Counted from the stretch's first letter, positions 15,241-25,260 are shown. The stretch: DNA of 64,000 nucleotides from Sphingomonas natans (GCF_030546695.1 NZ_JAUOTP010000011.1:62001-126000); one strand, 5' to 3'. Program-made: numbers and translations. Notes: generated by a model from the sequence alone, not told the origin.

Positions 15241-17847
15241 TCACCCCAAACTCTTCGAAACCTGCTCGAACACGTCCTTCGACAGCCCCGGAACCGCCAG
15301 CACCCGCTCCAGCTCGTCGCGCATCAGGCTCGCGCGGCCCGGTTCGTAGCGCCGCCAGCGGCCGAGGCTCGGCACGAGCCGCGCCGCCGCCTGCGGATTG
15401 AGCTTGTCGACGCCGAGGATCATGTCCGCGACGAAGCGATAGCCGCGCCCCGAAGGATCGTGGAACGCGCGCTGGTTGACCGCAAACGCGCCGACGAGGC
15501 TGCGCAAGCGATTGGGATTGGCGATCGTGAAATCGGGGTGGCGCGCGAGCGCTTCGACCGCCTCGACCGTGCCGCTGCGCGTCGACAAGGCCTGGGCGGT
15601 GAACCATTTGTCGATGACGAGCGCATCGCCCGCATAGCGATCGTAGAAATCGGCGAGCGCCGCCTCCCGCTCGGGCGCGTCATTGTTGGCGAGCACGCCG
15701 AGCGCACCCTGCCGGTCGGTCATATTGTCCGAGGCCCGATACTGCGCGAAGGCAAGCTCGGCCCAATCGGGCGCGCCGGCGGCGGCGAGGAAGGCCAAAG
15801 CGACCGAGCGCAGCCGCCGCATCCCCTTGGCATTGGGGCTATATTCGTAGCGATTGGCATGCGCGCGGGCATAAGCGTCGCGCCATTCGTCGATCAGCTC
15901 CGTGCCCAGATCGGCGCGCAGCGCCTCGCGCACCGTCGCCACCATCTCGGGATCGACCGCGTCGAGCTGGTCGCCGATGAACGCCTCGGACGGCAGCAGC
16001 ACCGCCTCCGCGACGAACGCCGCGTCCAGCGCGGGATCGGTCAATGTGTTGCGCACCGCATCGATCACCGGCGTGTGATCGACCGGACCACCCTTCGCCG
16101 CGCCGACGAGCGTATCGAGCATCAGTTGCTGCATCGCCTCGTAGCGCGCGAACGGATCCTCGTCATGCGCCGAAAGGAAGGCGAGATCGGCGGGGCTGCG
16201 ATCGGTCTCCAGGCAGATCGGCGCGGAGAAGCCGTGGTTGATCGAGAGCACCGGCAGTTCGGTCAGCCCGTCGAAGGTCACCTCCTTCTCGGCCTCGTCG
16301 AGGATGACGAGATGCTCGCCACCCATCGCAGCGCCGCTCACCGCGCCGAGCAAGGAGAGCTTGAGCGGGATCGGCATCGGCTGTTTGTCGGGCTGGCCAG
16401 GCGTGGTCGGGACGCTCTGGGACAGGCGCAGACGCGCGCGGCCACCCGGCGCATCGGTCGTCAGCGAGGCGGTGACGCGCGGCGTGCCGGCCTGCGTGTA
16501 CCAGAGGCGGAATTGGGTCAGGTCGGCGCCGCTCGCATCCTCCATCGCGACGATGAAGTCCTCGCACGTCGCCGCCTGCCCGTCGTGGCGATCGAAATAG
16601 AGATCGGTGCCGGCGCGGAAGCCCTCGTCGCCGAGGATCAGCTTCATCATCCGGATGACTTCGGCGCCCTTGTTGTAGATCGTCGCCGTGTAGAAATTGC
16701 TGATCTCGATATAGGAATCCGGCCGGATCGGGTGCGCGAGCGGCCCGGCATCCTCGGGGAATTGCGCGGCGCGTAGCGCGCGCACATCCTCGATCCGTTT
16801 GACCGCGGGCGAGCCCTGATCGGCCGAGAATTGCTGGTCGCGCAGGACGGTGAAGCCCTCTTTCAGCGAGAGCTGGAACCAGTCGCGGCAGGTGACGCGA
16901 TTGCCCGACCAATTGTGGAAATATTCGTGCGCGACGACGCCCGCGATCGCATCGAAATCCGCGTCTGTCGCCGTATCCGGATCGGCGAGGATGTAGCGCG
17001 AATTGAAGATGTTGAGGCCTTTGTTCTCCATCGCGCCGAAGTTGAAATCGGAGACGGCGACGATGTTGAACACGGCGAGATCATATTCGCGGCCATAGAC
17101 GCGCTCGTCCCAGGCCATCGAGGCCTTGAGACTGGCCATCGCATGGCGCGTCTTGGGGAGATCGGCCTCGCGTACCCAGATGCCGAGATCGATCGTCCGG
17201 CCCGATCGCGTGACGAACTGGTCGCGATTGGCGGAGAGATCGCCCGCGACGAGCGCGAACAGATAGCAGGGCTTGGGGAAGGGATCGCGCCACAGCGCAT
17301 AATGGCGACCGGCGGGCAGCTCGCCCGCATCCAACTGATCGCCGTTCGACAGCAACACCGGATAGAGCGCGGCATCGCCCTCCATCCGCACCGTATAGCG
17401 GCTGAGCACGTCGGGCCGATCGGGGAAGAAGGTGATCCGGCGGAAGCCCTCCGCCTCGCATTGCGTGCAGAGCAGTCCGTTGCTCGCGTAGAGGCCCATC
17501 AATGTCGAATTGGCGGCGGGCGCGATCTGGACGATCGTCTCGACCAGATGATCGTCGCCGGGCAGATCGATGACGAGCTGCTCGCCGTCGATCCGCCACG
17601 CATCGTGCAGCTCCTCGCCGTCGATCGAGACGCTGACGGGCAGAAGCCCGCCGCCGCCGTCGAGCCGCAGCGGGTGCCCATGCGCACCCTGGCGGCGAAC
17701 GGTGAGCCGCGCGGTGACGCGCGTCGCCTGCGCATCGAGCTGAAAATCGAGCGCGATCTCGGGCACGAGCCAATCGGGCGGCCGATAATCTTCGCGGCGG
17801 ATCGCGGCGGGCGTGGCGGAGACGGCGGTGGCGGCATCGAGCATCAC
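15241..17847 (-). CDS. pepN: Aminopeptidase N (M1 family)
   Basis: This is a cytosolic zinc aminopeptidase that removes N-terminal residues from peptides. The 868-residue protein has the M1 exopeptidase motif FGAMENKGLNIF and the zinc site VVAHEYFHNWSGNRVTCRDW near residue 305, with the third ligand Glu in LKEGFTVLRDQQF. The C-terminal DUF3458 region extends to the end. Length and motif spacing match E. coli-type PepN. It appears monocistronic, with repeat elements upstream and the ECF41 operon downstream on the same strand. Confidence 0.96.
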   Translation of the reverse strand: MMLDAATAVSATPAAIRREDYRPPDWLVPEIALDFQLDAQATRVTARLTVRRQGAHGHPLRLDGGGGLLPVSVSIDGEELHDAWRIDGEQLVIDLPGDDHLVETIVQIAPAANSTLMGLYASNGLLCTQCEAEGFRRITFFPDRPDVLSRYTVRMEGDAALYPVLLSNGDQLDAGELPAGRHYALWRDPFPKPCYLFALVAGDLSANRDQFVTRSGRTIDLGIWVREADLPKTRHAMASLKASMAWDERVYGREYDLAVFNIVAVSDFNFGAMENKGLNIFNSRYILADPDTATDADFDAIAGVVAHEYFHNWSGNRVTCRDWFQLSLKEGFTVLRDQQFSADQGSPAVKRIEDVRALRAAQFPEDAGPLAHPIRPDSYIEISNFYTATIYNKGAEVIRMMKLILGDEGFRAGTDLYFDRHDGQAATCEDFIVAMEDASGADLTQFRLWYTQAGTPRVTASLTTDAPGGRARLRLSQSVPTTPGQPDKQPMPIPLKLSLLGAVSGAAMGGEHLVILDEAEKEVTFDGLTELPVLSINHGFSAPICLETDRSPADLAFLSAHDEDPFARYEAMQQLMLDTLVGAAKGGPVDHTPVIDAVRNTLTDPALDAAFVAEAVLLPSEAFIGDQLDAVDPEMVATVREALRADLGTELIDEWRDAYARAHANRYEYSPNAKGMRRLRSVALAFLAAAGAPDWAELAFAQYRASDNMTDRQGALGVLANNDAPEREAALADFYDRYAGDALVIDKWFTAQALSTRSGTVEAVEALARHPDFTIANPNRLRSLVGAFAVNQRAFHDPSGRGYRFVADMILGVDKLNPQAAARLVPSLGRWRRYEPGRASLMRDELERVLAVPGLSKDVFEQVSKSLG

Positions 17848-17902
17848 CCGGATGTATGGCGAGGGCGCGGGGGATGGAAGGGCTTACCCGTTCACCCAAG
17901 AT

Positions 17903-18020
17903 CCGTTCGCTTCGAGCGAAGATCGAGCTTGTCGAGATCGCAGTCGAGAAGGCGCGCACATTTCGCTGAGTTCTCGACGACGCTTCTCGACTTCGCTCGA
18001 AGCTGCTCGAACCGAACGGG
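17903..18020. repeat. Dispersed intergenic repeat, family C copy 2
   Basis: The outer ends CCGTTCGCTTCGAGC and GCTCGAACCGAACGG, plus internal TCGAGAAG and CTTCTCGA blocks, identify this as family C in the opposite orientation to the copy at 13669. It lies between the divergent pepN and SDR genes. Confidence 0.82.
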
Positions 18021-18031
18021 ACAGGAGAACC

Positions 18032-18121
18032 GTCATCCCAGCGCAGGCTGGGATCCATCGCTCTCGCAACGCGCTCTTCGCTAAACGATAGAGGCATGGA
18101 CCCCAGCCTGCGCTGAGTGAC
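18032..18121. repeat. Inverted repeat (family F) upstream of the SDR gene
   Basis: The arms GTCATCCCAGCGCAGGCTGG and its near-complement CCCCAGCCTGCGCTGAGTGAC flank about 40 bp. It follows directly on the family C copy, so the pepN-SDR gap is almost wholly repeat DNA. Confidence 0.75.
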
Positions 18122-18132
18122 GAGAGGAAGAG

Positions 18133-18948
18133 ATGAGACTGGTCCTGTTCGGCCCCGGCTATACGGGTGCGCGCATCGCTGCCGCCGCCGAGGCGCAGGG
18201 CGCCGCCGTCGCCGCATTCGGCCGCGCCGCCGATCCGCTCGAAATCCGCGGCGCGCTCGCCGCCGCGACGCACGTCCTGTCGACCGTCGCCCCAGAGGCC
18301 GACGCCGACGCGATCCTCGCCGCCTACCGCCCCGAAATCGCGCGCGTGCGCTGGATCGGCTATCTCTCCTCGACCGGCGTCTATGGCGACACGCGCGGCG
18401 CCTGGGTCGATGAGAGCGCCCAGCTCGCCGGCCGCCGCGGCCCGCGCATCGCCGCCGATCTGGCTTGGGCCGAGCTCGGCGCGCGCATCTTCCGGCTGCC
18501 CGGAATCTATGGGCCCGGCCGCTCGATCCTCGATCGCGTGCGCGCGGGCCAGGCGCACCGGATCGATCTGCCCGATCAGGTCTTCAGCCGAGTCCATGTC
18601 GACGATATCGTCGGCGCGGTGCTCGCCGCGACGATGCGCGGCGCCCCCGGCATCATCAATATCGCCGACGATCTCCCCGCGCCGCAAAATGCCTTGGTCG
18701 AGGTCGCCTGCTTTGCGCTGGGCCTGCCGCTTCCCCCGCTCCAGAGCATCGACGAAGCGAAGCTCTCGCCGGCCGCGCGCGCTTTCTATGCGGAGAATCG
18801 CCGCGTCGCGAACGGCAAGGCGAAGCGCGAACTCGGCTGGCGCCCGCTTTACCCGACCTATTTGGCGGGCATCCGCGCCCTCATCGCCACAACCAGCCCG
18901 GCGACGACGAGCGCGCCGCCGATCGCGGCTTCGACCGACCAGACATAA
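18133..18948 (+). CDS. SDR-family NAD-dependent epimerase/reductase
   Basis: This 271-residue Rossmann-fold protein resembles the YeeZ-like SDR group. It has the dinucleotide loop LFGPGYTGARIA at the N-terminus, SSTGVYGD at the active-site strand and RLPGIYGPGRSILDRVRAG. The classical YxxxK catalytic pair is not seen in its usual place, so it may be atypical. The substrate is unknown. Its 3' end overlaps the convergent DMT transporter gene by about 90 bp, and the final 20-30 residues, rich in Thr, Ala and Pro, may be a read-on tail. Confidence 0.75.
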   Translation: MRLVLFGPGYTGARIAAAAEAQGAAVAAFGRAADPLEIRGALAAATHVLSTVAPEADADAILAAYRPEIARVRWIGYLSSTGVYGDTRGAWVDESAQLAGRRGPRIAADLAWAELGARIFRLPGIYGPGRSILDRVRAGQAHRIDLPDQVFSRVHVDDIVGAVLAATMRGAPGIINIADDLPAPQNALVEVACFALGLPLPPLQSIDEAKLSPAARAFYAENRRVANGKAKRELGWRPLYPTYLAGIRALIATTSPATTSAPPIAASTDQT

Positions 18949-19778
18949 TGTTCGAACAAAGTCGACAGCAGCATCGCCAGCACCGGCGTCAGCACGTTGA
19001 CATATCCGCCCCGCGCCGGCCCGATCGCGCGGATCAGCCCGAAATAGAGCGTGAAGGCGAGCGCCGAGGCGAGCACGCCCAAGTAGAGCACCCCGCCCAG
19101 ATAGACCGGCGTCAGCAGGATGCGGGGTGGCCCGGTCGTGACGAACGCGAACGCGGCATTGGCCGCCGCGCCCCACGTCATTCCCCAGGCGAGCATCGCC
19201 GGCATCGGGATCGCGCGCATCCGCTCGGTCGATTGCATGACGTTCGAAAGCGACGCGAAGACGAGCGCGACCAGCACGAAGCCGATGCCCAAAGCGGTCT
19301 CGTGCGGCGAGCGCGGCGAGGCGCGCAATTCATGCTCGAACAGCAGCCCGATCCCGCCCATCGCCACCGCCGATCCGGCGAGGAACGGGCGCGACAAGGG
19401 CTGGCCGAGGAACAGCCAGCCGGCGACCGCATTGTAGACGAGCAAAAGCGCGAACACGACCGCGACGATGCCCGAGGTGACGTGCGCCTCGGCCCGATAG
19501 ATGAAGTTGAAATTCAGGCAGAAGATCGAGATGCCCATCACCGCGAGCAGACCTTGCTCGCGAAGCGTCAGCCGCAGGCGCGTGCGCGTGACCAGCGCGA
19601 CGACGAACATCGTCGCGGCGGCGGTGAGGAAGCGGTAGCAGACCGACCAAGTGACCGGCACCTCGCCCAGCTGGCCGCGGATCACGAGCCAGGTCGATCC
19701 CCACAGGAAGGTGACGATCGCGAAGGGGACGAGCACGCGCCCCTTCGTCGCCTCGCTCAAGGGCTTGGCGTAACTCAT
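18858..19778 (-). CDS. EamA/DMT-family transporter
   Basis: This 306-residue protein has about ten membrane helices arranged as two EamA repeats. The first starts VPFAIVTFLWGSTWLVIRGQ and the second holds LAWGMTWGAAANAAFAFVTT and AIGPARGGYVNVLTPVLAML. The family exports amino acids and other metabolites, and the substrate here is unknown. Its ATG overlaps the stop of the threonine aldolase gene, so the two are translationally coupled and the transporter might handle threonine-related compounds. It converges with, and overlaps, the SDR gene. Confidence 0.88.
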   Translation of the reverse strand: MSYAKPLSEATKGRVLVPFAIVTFLWGSTWLVIRGQLGEVPVTWSVCYRFLTAAATMFVVALVTRTRLRLTLREQGLLAVMGISIFCLNFNFIYRAEAHVTSGIVAVVFALLLVYNAVAGWLFLGQPLSRPFLAGSAVAMGGIGLLFEHELRASPRSPHETALGIGFVLVALVFASLSNVMQSTERMRAIPMPAMLAWGMTWGAAANAAFAFVTTGPPRILLTPVYLGGVLYLGVLASALAFTLYFGLIRAIGPARGGYVNVLTPVLAMLLSTLFEHYVWSVEAAIGGALVVAGLVVAMRARMPAK

Positions 19779-20776
19779 AACGCGGCGATGGCGCCGGCCA
19801 GCGCCGCCACCTCTTGCCGGTCGCTCGCCCAATGCGTGACGAGCCGAATCTCGCCCACGGCCCAATCGTAGAAATCGAAGCCACGCGCGCGCAGCGCCGC
19901 CGCCTCGCTCGCGGTCGCGCGCAGGAAGATCTCGTTGGCCTGCACCGGATGCAGCAGGCGCGCGCCCGCGGCTTCAGCGAGCATCGTCGCCGCATCGTTC
20001 GCCGCGCGCGCCGTCTCCAGCCACAGATCATTGTCGAGCATCGCGTGGATCTGCGCGGCGAGATAGCGGCCCTTCGAGAGCAGATGCCCGGCGCGCTTGC
20101 GGCGGCGCTTGGTGTCTTCGGCGAGATCGGCATCGAAGAAGATCAAAGCCTCGGCCGAAAGTCCGCCATTCTTGACGAAGCCGAAGCTCAGCACCTCGAC
20201 GCCCGCATCGCAGGTCAGCTCGGCCGGCGTGCAGCCGAGATGGACGATCGCATTTGCGAAGCGCGCGCCGTCCATGTGGAAGCGCCACCCGCGCGCCTTG
20301 GCGAGCGCGCCCAAGGCCGCGACCTCGTCGGGCGCATAGACGCAGCCATATTCGGAGGCGTTGGTGATCGAGAGCGCGCGCGGCTGGACGCGGTGGACGT
20401 CGTCGGCGATCGCATCCGCGGTTTTCCGCACCGTCTCGGGCGTCACCTTCGCGCCCGGCCCGTCGCACAGCAACAGCTTGGCGCCGTGCGTGAAGAATTC
20501 GGGCGCGCCGCATTCGTCATTCTGGATGTGTGCGTCGCGGTGACACAGCACGCCGCCGAAGGGCGGGCAGAGCGCGGCCAGCGCCAAGGAATTGGCGGCC
20601 GTGCCGGTCGGGATCCACAGCGCGGCGACCTCGCGCCCGAACAGCTCGGAGAAGCGCGCGTCGAGCCGCTTGCTCAAGCCATCGCCGTCATAAGCGGTGT
20701 CGACCGCGTCGGCCGCCTGCATCGCGGCGAAGACGGCGGGATGGACGGGGGCGGCATTGTCGGAGAAGAAGCGCAT
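19775..20776 (-). CDS. ltaE: Low-specificity L-threonine aldolase
   Basis: This PLP enzyme splits threonine or allo-threonine to glycine and acetaldehyde. The 333-residue product begins MRFFSDNAAPVHPAVFAAM and has the family's PTGTAANSLALAAL and HMDGARFANAIVHLG. The PLP lysine lies in LSFGFVKNGGLSAEALIFF. The ATG at 20776 is at the conserved N-terminus. It leads a two-gene operon with the EamA transporter. The DUF885 peptidase gene begins divergently only about 50 bp away, so the promoters of both must share that gap. Confidence 0.92.
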   Translation of the reverse strand: MRFFSDNAAPVHPAVFAAMQAADAVDTAYDGDGLSKRLDARFSELFGREVAALWIPTGTAANSLALAALCPPFGGVLCHRDAHIQNDECGAPEFFTHGAKLLLCDGPGAKVTPETVRKTADAIADDVHRVQPRALSITNASEYGCVYAPDEVAALGALAKARGWRFHMDGARFANAIVHLGCTPAELTCDAGVEVLSFGFVKNGGLSAEALIFFDADLAEDTKRRRKRAGHLLSKGRYLAAQIHAMLDNDLWLETARAANDAATMLAEAAGARLLHPVQANEIFLRATASEAAALRARGFDFYDWAVGEIRLVTHWASDRQEVAALAGAIAAL

Positions 20777-20827
20777 GGACCGCGCTTGCGGCGACCGACG
20801 CGCCTTAGTCAACCGAAGCGGAACGCG

Positions 20828-22567
20828 ATGCGCCTGATCCTGCCTTTTCTCGCTCTCTTCCTCGCCGCGCCGGCGTTCGCCGCATCGCCGGCGGACACCG
20901 CCTTCGAGAAGCTCGCCCAGGCCGATTACGATTGGTCGCAGGCCGATCGCGGGCTGATCGACGGCGAGGATGACGATCGCGTCGCGCCACAGCTTGCCGA
21001 CGTAAAGCCGGTCGCGCAGGCGAAGCGCCTCGCGGTGCTGGAGGGCTATGCCAGGACGCTGGCGAGCATCGACACCAGAACGCTCAGCCCAGCGCGCCAG
21101 ACCGATGCCGCCATCTACCGCTACCAGCTCGACACGCGGATCGATCGCCTGCGCTTCCGGACGTGGGAGATGCCGTTCAACTCGGACAGCAGCTTCTGGG
21201 GCAATCTCGGCTACACATCCGCGCGCGATTTCAAGACCGAGGCCGATTATCGCAACTGGATCGCGCAATTGCGCCAGCTGCCCGCCTGGTTCGCGGACCA
21301 GACCGCCAATATGCGCGCCGGGCTCGCGCGCGGCTTCACGCCGCCGAGGATGACGCTTGCGGGGCGCGAAGCCTCGCTCGACGCGATCGCCGACGCGAGC
21401 GATCCCACGGCGACCAGCCTCTACAAACCGTTCAAGACGATGCCCGCCGGCATGGCGCCCGCCACCGCCGCCGAGCTGCGCGCGCAGGCCGCGCAGGCGA
21501 TCCGCGCCGCGATCCCGGCTTATGCGGCGCTGCGAACCTTCCTGAAGACCGATTACATCCCGAAGTCGCGCACGACGATCTCGGCCGCGGCGCTGCCGGA
21601 CGGCGACGCCTTCTACCGCGCGCAGATCGCCGAATTCGCCACCGTGGCGATGACGCCCGCCGAGATCCACGCGATCGGCTTGGCCGAGATCGCCGCGATC
21701 CGCGGACGCATGAACGGAGTGATGGCCGAAACCGGCTTCAAGGGCGACTTCCCCGCCTTCCTTACGTATCTGCGCAGCGATCCGCGCTTCTATGCAAAGA
21801 CGCCCGAGGAATTGCTCAAGCAGGCTGCGTGGATCGCCAAGCAGATGGACGGCAAGGCCGCGACCTGGTTCGGCCACCTGCCCCGCCGCCGCTTCGCGAT
21901 TGTCCCAGTCCCGGCCGACATCGCGCCGTTCTACACCGCCGGGCGCGGCGGCGACGGCGTCTATTTGCTCAATACCTACGATCTGCCCTCGCGTCCGCTC
22001 TACCAGCTGACCGCACTGACCCTCCACGAATCCGCCCCCGGCCACGCCTTCCAGATACCGCTCGCGCGCGAGAATCAGGATCGCCTCCCCTTCCGCCGCA
22101 ACCTCTACATCTCGGCCTATGGCGAGGGCTGGGCGCTCTATTGCGAGACGCTGGGCGAGGAGATGGGCCTGTACGAGACGCCTTATGACCGCTTCGGCAT
22201 GCTCTCCTATCAGGCGTGGCGCGCCGCCCGGCTCGTGATCGACACCGGCCTCCACTCGATGGGCTGGAGCCGCGAACAGGCGCAGGCCTATCTCCGCGAC
22301 AACACCGCGCTCTCGCCGCACGAGATCGAGACCGAGGTCGATCGCTACATCAGCTGGCCGGGCCAGGCGCTGTCTTACTATCTCGGCGAGATGGCGATCC
22401 GGCGGGGCCGCGCGAAGGCCGAGACAGCGCTCCGCGCGAAGTTCAACATCCGCGCCTTCCACGACATGGTGCTCGCGCTGGGATCGGTGCCGCTGCCTGC
22501 GCTCGATCAGGCGGTCGACGGCTTCATCGCCTCGGGCGGGATCGGCCCCTATCCGAAGGAGGAATGA
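20828..22567 (+). CDS. DUF885-family exported metallopeptidase-like protein
   Basis: The 579-residue protein has a signal peptide (MRLILPFLALFLAAPAFAAS) and then a long helical DUF885 body. A zinc-site-like motif reads TLHESAPGHAFQIPLARENQ, with a downstream acidic motif YGEGWALYCETLGEEMG. DUF885 members resemble M32-like carboxypeptidases. They are usually periplasmic or lipoproteins in sphingomonads and xanthomonads, where they occur in many copies. Activity and substrate are inferred by family only. It is probably monocistronic. Confidence 0.85.
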   Translation: MRLILPFLALFLAAPAFAASPADTAFEKLAQADYDWSQADRGLIDGEDDDRVAPQLADVKPVAQAKRLAVLEGYARTLASIDTRTLSPARQTDAAIYRYQLDTRIDRLRFRTWEMPFNSDSSFWGNLGYTSARDFKTEADYRNWIAQLRQLPAWFADQTANMRAGLARGFTPPRMTLAGREASLDAIADASDPTATSLYKPFKTMPAGMAPATAAELRAQAAQAIRAAIPAYAALRTFLKTDYIPKSRTTISAAALPDGDAFYRAQIAEFATVAMTPAEIHAIGLAEIAAIRGRMNGVMAETGFKGDFPAFLTYLRSDPRFYAKTPEELLKQAAWIAKQMDGKAATWFGHLPRRRFAIVPVPADIAPFYTAGRGGDGVYLLNTYDLPSRPLYQLTALTLHESAPGHAFQIPLARENQDRLPFRRNLYISAYGEGWALYCETLGEEMGLYETPYDRFGMLSYQAWRAARLVIDTGLHSMGWSREQAQAYLRDNTALSPHEIETEVDRYISWPGQALSYYLGEMAIRRGRAKAETALRAKFNIRAFHDMVLALGSVPLPALDQAVDGFIASGGIGPYPKEE

Positions 22568-22622
22568 GGGAAACGCGGCCGGTGTTGCGCGTTTCGCCGC
22601 CATCGTTCGATGGAGGGAAGCC

Positions 22623-22916
22623 GTGCCCCAGGGTGACAAGGACGCGTACACCGACAAGCAGAAGCGCAAGGCCGAGCATATCGAGGAAGGCTATGAAAAG
22701 CGCGGCACGCCCAAGAAGGAAGCCGAGGCGCGCGCCTGGGCGACGGTGAACAAGGAATCGGGCGGCGGCAACAGGTCCGGCTCGGGCCGCGGCAAGGCCG
22801 ACACGCACGTCTCCTCGTCGCGCGGAGGCAAGGCGCACAAGTCCGGCTCGCCCGAGCAGCGCTCGGCCGCGGCGCGCAAGGGCTGGGACACGCGGCGCAA
22901 GAACGCGGCGGGCTGA
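22623..22916 (+). CDS. Small basic conserved protein, often labelled plasmid stabilisation protein
   Basis: This 97-residue, very hydrophilic, Lys/Arg/Gly-rich protein starts at GTG with GGAGGGAAG upstream. It contains KQKRKAEHIEEGYEKRGTPK, then KEAEARAWATVNKESGGG, and ends SAAARKGWDTRRKNAAG. Homologues carrying this label are common on alphaproteobacterial chromosomes, yet nothing here supports a plasmid-partition role. The composition suggests a disordered nucleic-acid-binding protein. It stands between the DUF885 gene and a repeat element. Confidence 0.7.
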   Translation: MPQGDKDAYTDKQKRKAEHIEEGYEKRGTPKKEAEARAWATVNKESGGGNRSGSGRGKADTHVSSSRGGKAHKSGSPEQRSAAARKGWDTRRKNAAG

Positions 22917-22922
22917 GCTTTC

Positions 22923-23046
22923 CAATCCTCCCTACAAGGGGGGGTGGCGCGCCGAAGGCGCGACGGAGGGGTGTCCCGCTCTCCGACGGGGCGATACCCC
23001 TCCACCATGCTGCGCATGGTCCGCCTCCCTTGCAGGGGAGGATTTG
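22923..23046. repeat. Intergenic inverted repeat (family E)
   Basis: The outer arms AATCCTCCCT and AGGGGAGGATT enclose smaller hairpins (GGCGCGCCGAAGGCGCG and CCATGCTGCGCATGG). It resembles the nested repeats found elsewhere in the window and lies just upstream of argB. Confidence 0.78.
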
Positions 23047-23092
23047 AGCCGAAGGGTTCACCCCAGGCCCCGCCGCCGCTAAGGCGCGGCGC

Positions 23093-23965
23093 ATGATCAG
23101 CCACGCGCCCAATCCCGACCTGCTCGCCAAGGCCGAAACCCTCGCCGAGGCGCTGCCCTACATGCAGCGTTATGCCGGCCAGACCTTCGTCGTGAAATAT
23201 GGCGGCCACGCGATGGGCGATGCCGAGGCGGCGACCGATTTCGCCGAGGATATCGTGCTGCTGAAGGCGGTCGGCATCAATCCGATCGTCGTCCATGGCG
23301 GCGGGCCGCAGATCGGCGCGATGCTGAAGGCGCAGGGGATCGAGAGCCGCTTCGTCGATGGCCTGCGCGTGACCGACGCGGCGACGATGAAGACCGCCGA
23401 AATGGTCCTGTCGGGCGCGATCAACAAGGAGATCGTCTCCTGGATCACGAAGGCCGGCGGGCGCGCGGTCGGGATTTCCGGCAAGGACGGCCGGCTCGTC
23501 ACCGTCTCGAAGGTGCTCCACCCGACCGACGATCTCGGCTTCGTCGGCGAGCCCGACGATATCGACATCCGCGTGCTCGACACGATCTCGAAGGCGGGGA
23601 TGATCCCCGTCGTCGCGCCGATCGGCGTCGGCCCCGACGGCGAGACCTACAATATCAATGCCGACACGATGGCCGGCGCGCTCGCCATCGCCACCGGCGC
23701 CGAGCGCCTGTTCCTGCTGACCGATGTCGCCGGCGTGCTCGACAAGGCGAAGAACCTCCTCTCCGATCTCACGCCCAGCCAGATCAAGATGCTGCGCGAG
23801 GACGGCACGATTACCGGGGGCATGATCCCTAAGCTGGAGACGTGCATCGATGCGGTCGAGGGCGGAGTCGATGCCGCGGTCGTCCTCGATGGCCGCGTGC
23901 CGCACGCGATGCTGATCGAGATCTTCACCCGCCAGGGTGCGGGCACGCTCGTGCGGCAGGGCTAG
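23093..23965 (+). CDS. argB: Acetylglutamate kinase
   Basis: ArgB phosphorylates N-acetylglutamate in arginine synthesis. The 290-residue product shows [12 protein letters not shown] for the phosphate-binding lysine and glycine loop. It also has [20 protein letters not shown] and the C-terminal substrate site [20 protein letters not shown], then [14 protein letters not shown]. The extended N-terminal helix before KYGGHAM is typical of the arginine-inhibited hexameric class, so feedback inhibition is likely. No other arg gene adjoins it. Confidence 0.96.
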   Translation: MISHAPNPDLLAKAETLAEALPYMQRYAGQTFVVKYGGHAMGDAEAATDFAEDIVLLKAVGINPIVVHGGGPQIGAMLKAQGIESRFVDGLRVTDAATMKTAEMVLSGAINKEIVSWITKAGGRAVGISGKDGRLVTVSKVLHPTDDLGFVGEPDDIDIRVLDTISKAGMIPVVAPIGVGPDGETYNINADTMAGALAIATGAERLFLLTDVAGVLDKAKNLLSDLTPSQIKMLREDGTITGGMIPKLETCIDAVEGGVDAAVVLDGRVPHAMLIEIFTRQGAGTLVRQG

Positions 23966-24053
23966 CTCCCGCTTCCTGCTCTGGACTTAGCTTCGCCTGA
24001 TACCGATGTTATAGCTCGCTAAGACACCCGAACCTCAAGGCCCGGATACCGCC

Positions 24054-24359
24054 ATGCTCACCCTGCTCGATATCGTCCAGCTGCTGCTCTCGGTGCTGAT
24101 GTGGATCATCATCATCCAGGCGGTTCTGTCCTGGCTCGTCGCGTTCAACGTTGTGAACACGTCGAACGATTTCGTCCGCCAGGTGCTGTATTCGCTGAGC
24201 CGGCTGACCGAGCCGCTCTACCGCCCTATCCGCCGCGTCATGCCCGATTTCGGCGCGCTCGATTTCTCGCCGCTCGTGGTGTTGTTGCTGATCCAGATCA
24301 TCTCCGGCATCGTTATCCCGCATCTGCGCGCCGCGCTCGTGATCGGCGCACCGCTTTGA
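24054..24359 (+). CDS. YggT family membrane protein
   Basis: This 101-residue protein has two hydrophobic segments ([20 protein letters not shown] and [19 protein letters not shown]) joined by the YggT hallmark [19 protein letters not shown]. Members are membrane proteins of uncertain function, linked to osmotic protection and, in some bacteria, to cell division. It lies 4 bp before folD and probably heads a yggT-folD-DUF-marC transcript. Confidence 0.88.
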   Translation: MLTLLDIVQLLLSVLMWIIIIQAVLSWLVAFNVVNTSNDFVRQVLYSLSRLTEPLYRPIRRVMPDFGALDFSPLVVLLLIQIISGIVIPHLRAALVIGAPL

Positions 24360-24363
24360 GCCG

Positions 24364-25260
24364 ATGATGAGCGACGCCAAGATCATCGACGGCAAGGCCA
24401 CGGCGCTCAGCCTGCGCGCGCGCGTCGCCGAACAGGCGCAGGCGTTCGCCGATGCGGCAGGCCGCCTGCCGGGGCTGGCCGTGGTGCTGGTGGGCGAGGA
24501 TCCCGCGAGCGCGGTCTATGTCCGCGCCAAGGAGCGCGCCTCGGCCGAGGCGCATATCGGCGGGACCGTCCACCGCCTGCCCGCGACGACGACACAGGAG
24601 GAATTGCTCGCGCTCGTCCGCGCGCTCAATGCCGACACGACCGTGGACGGCATCCTCGTCCAGCTGCCGCTGCCGCCGCAGATCGATGCGCATGCGATCA
24701 TCGCCGCGATCGATCCGGAAAAGGATGTCGACGGCTTCCATCCGATCAACGCCGGCCGCCTCGCCAGCGGCCTGCCCGGCTTCGTGCCCTGCACCCCGCT
24801 CGGCTGCCTGATGCTGCTCAAGGACTATCACGATCATCTCGCCGGGCTCGAAGCGGTCGTCGTCGGCCGCTCGAACATCGTCGGCAAGCCGATGGCGCAA
24901 TTGCTGCTCGCCGAAAGCTGCACCGTCACGATCGCGCACAGCCGCACGCGCGACCTGTTCGGCGCGGTCCGCCGTTCGGACATCGTCATCGCCGCGGTCG
25001 GCGTGCCCGAGCTGATCCGCGGCGACTGGATCAAGCCCGGCGCGACCGTGATCGACGTCGGCATCAACCGCGTTACGCTGCCGGACGGGAAGACGAAGCT
25101 GATTGGCGACGTCGCTTATGACGAGGCGATCGAGGTCGCTGGCGCGATCACGCCCGTGCCCGGCGGCGTCGGGCCGATGACGATCGCGGTCCTGCTGCGC
25201 AACACCCTCGTCGCCGCGCACCGCAAGACCGGCATCGCGCTGGACGAGCGCACGCTGTGA
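24364..25260 (+). CDS. folD: Bifunctional methylenetetrahydrofolate dehydrogenase/cyclohydrolase FolD
   Basis: FolD interconverts 5,10-methylene-, methenyl- and 10-formyl-tetrahydrofolate with NADP. The 298-residue product contains [15 protein letters not shown] (with the catalytic Tyr and Lys), the folate signature DKDVDGFHP in the variant [15 protein letters not shown], and the Rossmann motif [20 protein letters not shown]. It ends with [15 protein letters not shown]. The length is typical. Its stop overlaps the GTG start of the next gene by four bases (GTGA). Confidence 0.96.
   Translation: MMSDAKIIDGKATALSLRARVAEQAQAFADAAGRLPGLAVVLVGEDPASAVYVRAKERASAEAHIGGTVHRLPATTTQEELLALVRALNADTTVDGILVQLPLPPQIDAHAIIAAIDPEKDVDGFHPINAGRLASGLPGFVPCTPLGCLMLLKDYHDHLAGLEAVVVGRSNIVGKPMAQLLLAESCTVTIAHSRTRDLFGAVRRSDIVIAAVGVPELIRGDWIKPGATVIDVGINRVTLPDGKTKLIGDVAYDEAIEVAGAITPVPGGVGPMTIAVLLRNTLVAAHRKTGIALDERTL

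Noticed and set aside
19775-22669. 964-residue minus-strand frame spanning ltaE and the DUF885 gene
   Set aside because: Only its last third is a real protein (ltaE). The upstream part is antisense to the DUF885 peptidase.
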